Assembly: GCA_946886185.1 (NCBI GenBank)
Contig: CAMPIC010000264.1
Location: 1 to 5,130 of the forward strand
From: an uncultured bacterium
GTDB lineage: Bacteria > Eisenbacteria > RBG-16-71-46 > CAIMUX01
DNA length: 5,130 nucleotides
Reading direction: 5' to 3'
In this document: positions 1 to 5,130 of the stretch, one piece after another
How the letters are laid out: every line of letters starts with the position of its first letter
How positions within the stretch are numbered: position 1 is the stretch's first letter
Position numbers and translations under genes: made by a program
The notes under the pieces: model-generated
Told to the model about the DNA's origin: nothing
Databases searched by the model: none
What the model saw: only the letters and a program-made list of their open reading frames with translations

Positions 1-56
1 AGGTATCATTGAAACGCCCAAGGCGACTCATGGAGCCGGATGCGCCCGATCGGGCA

Positions 57-220
57 GCGGCAAATTCGAGCTTCAGGCAGCCCAGTCTCGCGTTCGGTAC
101 GTCCCGTTCGAGCTGGATCGGGCGTGACGGTTTCCGGGTGCGGCAACTTTAGCTTCCAGACAGCCAGCCTCGGGTTCAGTACGAAGCTTGATCAGACAGC
201 GGTTTTTGAGTTTTTCAGGT
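57..220. repeat. Degenerate tandem repeat, two units of about 82 bp
   Basis: Unit 1 (57-139) and unit 2 (140-220) both begin with GCGGCAA, continue with a similar AGCTTC..CAG..AGCC..CTCG.GTTC.GTACG stretch, and end with similar T-rich or G-rich tails closing in GGT. The first 46 bases agree at roughly three quarters of positions by eye, with small gaps. A third start, GCGGCAG, appears at 221, 81 bp after the second, but fades within about 20 bases at the start of the propeller gene. The repeat may extend left of the window. Its role is unknown: it could be decayed duplicated coding DNA or an intergenic repeat family. Confidence 0.5.
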
Positions 221-238
221 GCGGCAGTCTATTTCTTC

Positions 239-244
239 GGAGGA
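239..244 (+). promoter_or_regulatory. Ribosome binding site deciding the GTG start at 248
   Basis: GGAGGA lies three bases before the in-frame GTG at 248-250. This is a near-perfect Shine-Dalgarno match with slightly short spacing. The alternative in-frame start, TTG at 188, has no comparable site. Translation from 248 also puts a basic, then hydrophobic, signal peptide at the exact N-terminus, which supports this choice. Confidence 0.6.
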
Positions 245-247
245 ATC

Positions 248-2419
248 GTGGTCCCTGTTCGTTTGCGCCCTTTGGTGTTTGCGTGTCTGTTTTCTTGCGC
301 CGCTTCGTTCGCGATCGAGGCGTCTCCGCTCTACACCTGGGCCCAACCGCGACCGCAGGGCAATCCCGTGCACGACCTCGAGTTCGTCGACGACTCCGTC
401 GGCTACGCCGTGGGGGAGCACGGAACGGTCCTTCGGACCGACGATGGAGGCGCTTCCTGGGAGTTGGTCTCCGACGTGAACGAGCTGACGGCGGACCTCT
501 TCGCGGTCGTGATCCTCGCGGATGGCGATCTGCTCGCCGCCGGATCTCATCCCGGACTGTTCCGGTCGAATGACGGCGGCGCCACCTGGATCGACGTGCC
601 GAATCCCTCCGCCGGCACGCACTTCGCGCTCGATCTCGATCCCTCGGGTCGTCTCGATGCCTGCGGAGAAAACGGCGCGGTGATCCGCTCCACCGACGGA
701 GGCGAGAGCTGGATCTCGCTCGGTATGGCGAGCGGCACGATCGCGGACCAGCACTGGAAGTCGGCTCAAGAGGGTTTCGTGGTCGGCAGGGACGTCGCTC
801 ATCGCACGACCAACGGCGGGCAGAGTTGGGCTCCGATGTTCGCGCCGAATCCGTTCGGGTACCGCGACATCTACTTCGTCGATTCCCAAAACGGCTTCGT
901 GACCGCGGACTTCGAGTACTGGAGGACGACCAACGGGGGCAGCAGCTGGATCTCGCACGATCAATTCGTCCCGCCGCTCTATCGGCACGAAACGATCACC
1001 GTCGATCCAGTGCACTGGTACACCATCACTCATCTCGAAGGGGCGGAGCTCTGGGAGACGACCGATGGCGGAGGCTCGTGGACCCTGCGTCTTCAGTCGG
1101 AGGCGCTCGGATTCGTGGCGGTGATGCGTTTGCCGAGCGGTCGGCTGATCACGTCCTCCACCAATGGCGATCTGTACTACTCCGACGACGGGATCAACTT
1201 CACCAATGCGACCGACAATCTCGACGGAGGCAAGCCGGCTCCGATCGAAGCGATTGGATCGACGCCTGGAGGCACGCTCTTCGCAGTCAACACTCGCAGC
1301 TTGGGAGTGGAAGAGACGTGGATGCGGAGCGACGACGGAGGGCGAAGCTGGTTCGTTCCGAACGCGTCGCCCGACCTCAACCGCATCGTCGGAATCTGCT
1401 TCGTCGACGAGCTTCGAGGCGTGGTGGGCGCGTACGAACAGATCCGGTATACCACGAACGGTGGAGCGAGCTGGCTTCCATTCACGCTTCCCGATCTTCA
1501 GCTCGCGAGCGACTTCGACGCGGAAGGCGGGATCATCTACCTGGGCACCAGCAAGCAAGGCGGCGGAGGCGGCGTATTCCGGAGCCTCGACGTCGGTGCG
1601 AGCTGGGAGCCGCGCGTGACCGGACTGCCTTCCAACTTCAGCGCGTTCTCGATCGACTTTCTCGACTCCAACCTGGGATTCGTCGCCGGACATGTCAACG
1701 GCGTCGCGGGGCTATACCGAACGATCAACGGGGGTGGCGGATGGACCGTGGTCACGGCGACCGGCCTTCCGACGGCGGTCATCAACGACCTCCATTGGGT
1801 CGATGCGCAAGTCTGTTTGGCCGCGTTCCTGGCGCACGGGATCTATCGCACCACCGATGGCGGCGCTTCCTGGCTTCAGGTGTCGAGTGTCGGCGCGACC
1901 GACCTCAACTTCCGGGATTCCGTGGACGGGTTCGCGAGCTCGAGCTACTGGAATCCGAAGGCGCAGCAAACCAACGATGCGGGGCTGGCCTGGAACGTGC
2001 TGACCCCTCCGGTAACCGACCCTACTTACGTGTTTCCTACGGCCGAGGGGTTCGTGATGGGAGCGTTCGACACCTGTATCCTGCACGCCACCGATGCGGA
2101 TCCCTCCTCGGTCGAGCCTTCGCATCCTCGCGCGGCGCGGCTGTTCCTGCATGCGCCGCGGCCCAATCCCGGCGTGGGCACGATCACGCTCACGTGGACC
2201 TCGCTCGAATCGCTTCCGGTGTCGATCACGGTGCACTCCGCGGACGGGCGCCTGGTGAAGCGGCTCGATGCGGGGCGTACCCACGCGGGAGATCAAGAAG
2301 CGCGCTGGGACGGACTCGACGAAGCGGGTAGACCCGCGCCGAGCGGCGCCTACTTCGCCCGCGTGTCCGACGGACGCGACATCGTTTCGCAGCGGTTCGT
2401 GTATCTACGCAACGGCTGA
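248..2419 (+). CDS. Secreted Ycf48/BNR-type double beta-propeller protein with C-terminal FlgD-like domain
   Basis: The protein has about 723 residues and is probably exported. Residues 1-25 form a signal peptide: VRLRP, then a hydrophobic LVFACLFSCAASFA core. From about residue 40 to 620 there are 13 Asp-box repeats of the form (T/S)(D/N)GG.SW, spaced about 40 residues apart, with their aromatic residue near 71, 114, 155, 194, 234, 278, 318, 368, 409, 453, 499, 542 and 582. A degenerate fourteenth (ATDADPSS) sits near 615. Fourteen would fit two seven-bladed propellers, as Ycf48 itself has seven blades; this is inferred. The last 94 residues, from PNPG through DGRLVKRL, ARWDGLDEAGRPAPSGAYFARV to the end, match the FlgD-like Ig or T9SS-associated C-terminal domain that often caps secreted proteins of FCB-type bacteria. 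The Asp boxes resemble those of sialidases and Ycf48 (photosystem II assembly), but nothing here indicates either activity; a binding or surface structural role is likelier. An alternative TTG start at 188 would add 20 residues. The gene stands alone, with 362 bp to the next one. Confidence 0.88.
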   Translation: MVPVRLRPLVFACLFSCAASFAIEASPLYTWAQPRPQGNPVHDLEFVDDSVGYAVGEHGTVLRTDDGGASWELVSDVNELTADLFAVVILADGDLLAAGSHPGLFRSNDGGATWIDVPNPSAGTHFALDLDPSGRLDACGENGAVIRSTDGGESWISLGMASGTIADQHWKSAQEGFVVGRDVAHRTTNGGQSWAPMFAPNPFGYRDIYFVDSQNGFVTADFEYWRTTNGGSSWISHDQFVPPLYRHETITVDPVHWYTITHLEGAELWETTDGGGSWTLRLQSEALGFVAVMRLPSGRLITSSTNGDLYYSDDGINFTNATDNLDGGKPAPIEAIGSTPGGTLFAVNTRSLGVEETWMRSDDGGRSWFVPNASPDLNRIVGICFVDELRGVVGAYEQIRYTTNGGASWLPFTLPDLQLASDFDAEGGIIYLGTSKQGGGGGVFRSLDVGASWEPRVTGLPSNFSAFSIDFLDSNLGFVAGHVNGVAGLYRTINGGGGWTVVTATGLPTAVINDLHWVDAQVCLAAFLAHGIYRTTDGGASWLQVSSVGATDLNFRDSVDGFASSSYWNPKAQQTNDAGLAWNVLTPPVTDPTYVFPTAEGFVMGAFDTCILHATDADPSSVEPSHPRAARLFLHAPRPNPGVGTITLTWTSLESLPVSITVHSADGRLVKRLDAGRTHAGDQEARWDGLDEAGRPAPSGAYFARVSDGRDIVSQRFVYLRNG

Positions 2420-2781
2420 CCGCGACATCCGAGTAGATTGGGGTACATGCTTCGCTTGGTCGTGGATCGCCACCAAGCAGTGTACGATCACTTTCGCCAA
2501 CAACGGCGTTTGGGAATAGCTACCGGACCGGAGGTGATTTGGAGTTGCCCGCGGTTGGAAAGCGCCGAAGCATACCGTTCGTTTACGACGGGACCCTCGG
2601 GGTGTAAACCGGTAGAACTGGAGGTAGGGTGATTCAGGCGCGGTGTCAGCGTTGAGATCACATTGTCGAGCCGCGTTGACTAGGGCAGCCCAGGCGCAAT
2701 TCTCATGCAGTGTGGTGAACCCAAGACCACGCGCGGGAGAGCAACGGGCGAAGACGTCCTGCCTCCCGGCGAGTTGAGCGC
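2420..2781. other. Intergenic gap between propeller gene and glycosyltransferase remnant
   Basis: No gene is firmly supported across these 362 bases. A 61-residue forward frame from ATG 2447 to TGA 2632 is the only candidate and has no good ribosome binding site. A -35-like TTGACT at 2676-2681 is followed after 16 bases by a poor -10 (AATTCT), so it is at best a weak promoter for the glycosyltransferase. A 6-bp inverted repeat (CGGGAG 2734-2739, CTCCCG 2763-2768) with a 23-base loop ends 13 bases before the ATG at 2782; it has no U-tract. No rho-independent terminator is visible after the propeller gene. Composition begins to fall below that of the flanking genes here. Confidence 0.5.
2447..2632 (+). 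CDS. Doubtful small ORF, 61 residues, unknown
   Basis: This short reading frame starts at ATG 2447 (TTG at 2438 is an alternative) and begins MLRLVVDRHQAVYDHF. It has no recognised motif, no membrane segment and no clear Shine-Dalgarno sequence. It sits 27 bases after the propeller gene stop. The N-terminal half could form a basic amphipathic helix, but the rest looks random. It may be a chance frame or a remnant of a lost gene. It is listed only because it is the largest plausible forward frame in the gap. Confidence 0.12.
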   Translation: MLRLVVDRHQAVYDHFRQQRRLGIATGPEVIWSCPRLESAEAYRSFTTGPSGCKPVELEVG

Positions 2782-3366
2782 ATGAGCGATTCACCTGACG
2801 GTCGCAGTGTGCCTCGCAGTTCGCTCACAATGGCCAGCCTCGTCGCTGGAGTTGGGTTCTGCCTTAAGTCGCTACTCGTAATTTGTGTTCCGGTCCGCGC
2901 TCTGGCGATGACCCCGTGGCTCCCAGACGACGCCTTCATCTACGCCGCTATCGCCAGGAACCTGGCCACTGGCGGTGGTTACTCGCTGGACGGACAAACT
3001 CCGACAGCCGGTGCGCCACTTCTCTGGACCTGGATTCTGGCCATGTTTCACGCGGGGTTGAGCGATGATGCTTCGATAAAAGCCGCTCTTCTGTTGGGCA
3101 GTGCATTATCTGCCCTCTCCGCAATAATCGTCTTTTCAATTGCCTGGGAGTACAGTGGTCGCATTACTGCCTGGATTAGCCTCGCTCTGTCGGTGTTCAT
3201 GGCGCCGGTCTTCCTGAGTGCGATAAACGGGATGGAGACCAGTCTATTCACGTTTCTAGGTCTCGTGGTCGTCTGGCTGCACGTCAGTCGGTGGGGGCGC
3301 GGCCTGCTGCGGCGAAGTTCGTTGACGCGGCTAGCCTCAGGCATCGTGCAAGGACTCATGTTCTAA
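2782..3366 (+). CDS. N-terminal fragment of a GT-C (GT39-like) membrane glycosyltransferase
   Basis: This 194-residue piece is the N-terminal part of a polytopic inner-membrane glycosyltransferase. Such enzymes use polyprenyl-phosphate-linked sugars and act on the periplasmic side. A first helix lies at about residues 18-43. It is followed by the family-typical first outer loop LPDDAFIYAAIARNLATGGG (47-66), whose paired Asp (49-50) is the usual catalytic or metal site. Then comes a GAPLLWTWILA segment (77-87), corresponding to the NPLW-type motif. Helices follow at about 101-122, 128-148 and 152-168, and NGMETSLF (149-156) matches the conserved G(L/M)E(T)(A/S)LF motif. The piece stops at GIVQGLMF, exactly where relatives continue into a TRPDG-type helix. 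Relatives run to about 450-600 residues, so this is truncated. ATG 2782 has only a weak GAG-type ribosome site; ATG 2830, just before the first helix, is an alternative. The sugar and acceptor cannot be inferred. Confidence 0.75.
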   Translation: MSDSPDGRSVPRSSLTMASLVAGVGFCLKSLLVICVPVRALAMTPWLPDDAFIYAAIARNLATGGGYSLDGQTPTAGAPLLWTWILAMFHAGLSDDASIKAALLLGSALSALSAIIVFSIAWEYSGRITAWISLALSVFMAPVFLSAINGMETSLFTFLGLVVVWLHVSRWGRGLLRRSSLTRLASGIVQGLMF

Positions 3367-3371
3367 ATACA

Positions 3372-4187
3372 ATGAACATCGCATCGGCTCGCGCACAAAC
3401 TTTGTCGCTGATGGTCTCGTTGATTCGTCGCGAGAGGCGCGATTTGGTTGTGATTATATTGGCGTACGTTGTGCCATACTGCGCGACGCTGGTATTGTAT
3501 CAAGGCTATTTCCCGGATGTTCATGGACTCCGATATCTCGATCTATCGATACATCTGATTGTTGTTCCGATAGCTTGGTTTCTGACGACGGCATTGCGAG
3601 GTTCCCTTGGTCCCCGGCGACACCGCGCGATAGCCCTCGGTGCTATCACGGTTGTACTGATCGGATCTACGTGGATCGAGTACAGAAATATGGTTATCAC
3701 CAGGACGTGGTCCAAAGGCATGGGCCTCCTGCCACTGTATTCACAAGTCGAGACCGACGGATGGTGGTCGTTCTTGGATCGCGTGAGATTGGAACTTGAA
3801 CCAGGGACCGTGGTGGCGGCCAAAGATTTTGGCCGACTAGCCTATTTCTCTGAGGTTCGGGTCGTAGACTTAGTCGGGATTGTTGACCCGTCGATCGTTG
3901 CAAGCAGACGGAATGATGCCATAGCAGAGTTTCTCCGGGAGGGTGGCGTCGAGTATGTCGTGACTCCACCTAGCGGAGGGTTCCCCGTCCACAACGAGAT
4001 CCGAGACAACGCAACGTTGGACCCAGTGGCTGGCTTTCCGCAGCAAGAAGCGACCGGGTATTTATTGCACCGAGTGCTGAACTACGATTCAGGTCAGGGA
4101 TTGACCATGCCGTCCCGTACCGCCAGGCGCTTCGCCAGCTCCGCGCCGCTGCTGAGCCCGCCTTCCATGTATCCCACGAACTTGTAG
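3372..4187 (+). CDS. C-terminal fragment of the same GT-C glycosyltransferase, out of frame
   Basis: This 271-residue frame (from ATG 3372; open from 3291) has helices at about residues 24-43, 57-74 and 86-101. The HGLRYLDLSIHLIVVPIAW stretch (51-69) resembles the (H)GRYL.P...L segment of GT39-like enzymes. The soluble tail DRVRLELEPGTVVAAKDFGRLAYFSEVRVVDLVGIVDP (136-173) is the typical late-domain motif of this family (AaxDiGalgYfs...vvDl.Gl.dp). The YVVTPP strand (195-200) and GYLLHRVL end (229-236) also fit a normal C-terminus. The opening residues, NTMNIASARAQ, look like the PNT.YAK region of relatives. The piece therefore begins well into the protein and is two bases out of phase with the N-terminal piece. 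It could be translated separately only as a fragment, and no ribosome site is evident. The last 30 residues or so (from about 4092) are antisense to the amine oxidase and look unrelated to the family, so the original stop seems lost. Confidence 0.7.
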   Translation: MNIASARAQTLSLMVSLIRRERRDLVVIILAYVVPYCATLVLYQGYFPDVHGLRYLDLSIHLIVVPIAWFLTTALRGSLGPRRHRAIALGAITVVLIGSTWIEYRNMVITRTWSKGMGLLPLYSQVETDGWWSFLDRVRLELEPGTVVAAKDFGRLAYFSEVRVVDLVGIVDPSIVASRRNDAIAEFLREGGVEYVVTPPSGGFPVHNEIRDNATLDPVAGFPQQEATGYLLHRVLNYDSGQGLTMPSRTARRFASSAPLLSPPSMYPTNL

Positions 4188-5130
4188 CAGGTGTGCTCGC
4201 CCGCGAAATGGAGGCGCGGCTGCCCCTCGCGCAGCACGGGTCCCATCGACACGATCTGCCCAGGAGCGGGGAAGGAATAGGCGCCCATCACCCACGGATC
4301 GGACGGCCAGTTCATGAAGCGGGACGCTACGAAGTTCTCGCTCCAGCCGGGATAGATCTTGTCCATCGCTTGCTTCATTGCCGCGTCGCGCTGCTCGGGA
4401 GTGCGGGCGCGATGCGCTTCCGCGACGGCAGCGCTCGAGAAACTGGTGTGGACCACGTTCTGATCTCCGGCTTGCGCATCGGTCGCTTCCCAGGTGAGTC
4501 CGGAATCGGCATCGGAGAACGAGTACTGCGAGAGTCCGAGTGGATACCAGAACCGACTCTTCATGTGCGCCAAATACTTCACGCTGATGCCCATCTGAGG
4601 AGCGAGCGCGGCGGGAAGCGGCGGCTCGAACTGGATCTTGTGCCAGACCGTGGGCGGAGTCGTGAGCACGATGTCATCCGCTTCATAGGTGGCTCCGCTC
4701 GCGGTGACGACTTGCACGCCGCTGTCCGAGGTCGAAATCCGCACGATCGGATCGTTGAGGCGGATGTGCTCGTCGCCGATCGCTTCGGCCAGCTTGAAAG
4801 CGAGCTGCTGATTGCCCCCTTCACAGCGGAACACCTCGCTCTCCGTCCAATACGCGTCGAGACCGCCTCCCTTGACCTGCGTGAGGTTGGCCAGATAGCT
4901 CTGCCGGTCGATCGGAGTCCCATTGTTGTGCATCAGCTCGGTGCCGGCGGCATAGCGGCCCAGCTCGGAGAGGGGAAGACCGGCGAGCCAGTCGGCGGTG
5001 GAGCGGAGGTCGAGCTCGGACGCGCCTGGGGAGTTCCACGGCTCGTCGGCGTTGACTGCCACGGCATCTTCCGTCATCGCAGTCGCGGAGGCGTCCATCT
5101 CTTCGTAAACCTGCTCCACCTCCGAGATGT
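4094..5130 (-). CDS. Flavin-containing amine oxidase, C-terminal part (5' end beyond right edge)
   Basis: The reverse frame is open from the right edge (reading ISEVEQVYEEM) to TGA at 4094-4096, about 345 residues. It lacks the N-terminal GxGxxG FAD fold, which must lie to the right of the window; the GTG at 5119 is not the true start. Numbering from that codon, CEGGNQQLAFKLAEAI (99-114) is the GG..L..L segment and DDIVLTTPP (148-156) the conserved strand of the FAD domain. VKYLAHMKSRFWYP (180-193) aligns with the MAO segment holding the active-site Lys, here K181. WVMGAYSFPAPG (276-287) aligns with SGGCYTTYFPPG of MAO-B: the FAD-linking Cys is Ala (A280) and the cage Tyr is kept (Y281). HFAGEHTCYKFVGYMEGGLSSG (304-325) is the C-terminal FAD-binding motif with the second cage Tyr (Y317). 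FAD is therefore probably held non-covalently, and oxidation of an amine or amino acid to an imine with H2O2 release is expected. The substrate is unknown. Its 3' end overlaps the glycosyltransferase remnant by 94 bases, convergently. Confidence 0.88.
   Translation of the reverse strand, partial: ISEVEQVYEEMDASATAMTEDAVAVNADEPWNSPGASELDLRSTADWLAGLPLSELGRYAAGTELMHNNGTPIDRQSYLANLTQVKGGGLDAYWTESEVFRCEGGNQQLAFKLAEAIGDEHIRLNDPIVRISTSDSGVQVVTASGATYEADDIVLTTPPTVWHKIQFEPPLPAALAPQMGISVKYLAHMKSRFWYPLGLSQYSFSDADSGLTWEATDAQAGDQNVVHTSFSSAAVAEAHRARTPEQRDAAMKQAMDKIYPGWSENFVASRFMNWPSDPWVMGAYSFPAPGQIVSMGPVLREGQPRLHFAGEHTCYKFVGYMEGGLSSGAELAKRLAVRDGMVNP

Larger units (their letters stand above)
1..247. other. 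Leader region without a supported gene
   Basis: No coding region can be supported here. Two forward frames are open from the left edge, one closing with TGA at 125-127 and the other with TAG at 150-152. Either could be the tail of an upstream gene, but neither gives a recognisable peptide. A longer frame open through to 573 lies over the propeller gene and is a high-GC shadow. The stretch holds the degenerate tandem repeat at about 57-220 and the ribosome binding site at 239-244. No clear sigma-70 promoter is visible. Confidence 0.5.
2782..4187 (+). pseudogene. Broken GT-C glycosyltransferase gene with central deletion and frame change
   Basis: This entry joins the two preceding pieces. The N-terminal half ends at 3366 (TAA 3364-3366). 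The C-terminal half resumes essentially at the same point (about 3366-3372) in another frame. The motifs present are DD loop, GMETSLF, RYL and AAKDFG..YF..VVDL.G. The central TRPDG-type helices expected between GLMF and NTM are absent. A single deletion of perhaps 350-500 bp, not divisible by three, would explain this; the size is an estimate from general family length. An assembly error is the main alternative. Confidence 0.65.

Noticed and set aside
275..300. Possible lipoprotein lipobox (LFSC or VFAC) in the propeller signal peptide
   Set aside because: Phe at the residue two before the Cys is outside the usual lipobox pattern, and a normal ASFA-type signal peptidase I site follows.
40..573. 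Forward frame of 177 codons crossing the leader and the start of the propeller gene
   Set aside because: Its second half is Arg-rich shadow of the propeller gene, and its first half is the degenerate repeat. No ribosome site or recognisable domain was seen.
215..1693. Long reverse-strand open frame (492 codons) opposite the propeller gene
   Set aside because: It is antisense to a gene with clear periodic Asp-box repeats. The translation is rich in Arg, Glu and Val with no domain, as expected for the shadow of a GC-rich gene.
826..2331. Second long forward frame (501 codons) inside the propeller gene
   Set aside because: The Arg-rich translation has no motifs; the Asp-box repeats and FlgD-like domain are all in the other frame.
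2580..2632. GGTAGAA-type stretch resembling a tRNA or rRNA fragment
   Set aside because: No cloverleaf or T-loop can be drawn, and no continuous rRNA match was recognised.
2734..2768. Inverted repeat CGGGAG/CTCCCG as terminator or riboswitch
   Set aside because: It has only six base pairs with a 23-base loop, no U-tract and no match to a known riboswitch core.
2405..2794. Reverse frame of 129 codons across the gap
   Set aside because: It starts inside the glycosyltransferase 5' end and finishes inside the propeller gene. It has no recognisable motif and no ribosome site.
1..5130. CRISPR array, insertion sequence, integrase or toxin-antitoxin pair
   Set aside because: No regularly spaced identical repeats, transposase or recombinase motifs, or paired small genes were seen on either strand.

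Overview
The window looks like a piece of a high-GC bacterial chromosome, probably from a metagenome-type lineage of the FCB group or a relative such as Candidatus Eisenbacteria. That placement is an inference. It rests on the large secreted Ycf48/BNR-type beta-propeller protein that ends in a FlgD-like Ig domain, a combination common in those lineages, and no marker gene is present to confirm it. By hand count on sample lines, the two flanking genes are about 65-77% G+C. The middle block (about 2420-4093) is lower and uneven, falling to about 45-50% on several lines.

Layout: (1) 1-247 is a leader with no convincing gene; it holds a degenerate tandem repeat with a period of about 82 bp and a ribosome binding site just before a GTG start. 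(2) 248-2419 (+) is a complete gene for an exported protein with 13 clear Asp-box/Ycf48-type repeats plus a degenerate fourteenth, probably two seven-bladed propellers, and a C-terminal FlgD-like domain. (3) 2420-2781 is a gap with one doubtful small reading frame. (4) 2782-4187 (+) is a broken membrane glycosyltransferase of the GT-C/GT39-like type. An N-terminal piece carries the DD motif and the first membrane helices. A C-terminal piece follows in a different frame. The central part of the family appears to be missing. (5) 4094-5130 (-) is the C-terminal two thirds or so of a flavin amine oxidase that runs off the right edge, converging on and overlapping the glycosyltransferase remnant.

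The genes do not form an obvious pathway. The propeller protein is a stand-alone secreted or surface protein. The glycosyltransferase remnant looks like a decayed or rearranged islet lodged between two ordinary high-GC genes. The amine oxidase belongs to whatever lies to the right. I see no convincing new defence or mobile system. The most informative signal is the broken glycosyltransferase and its abrupt junctions.
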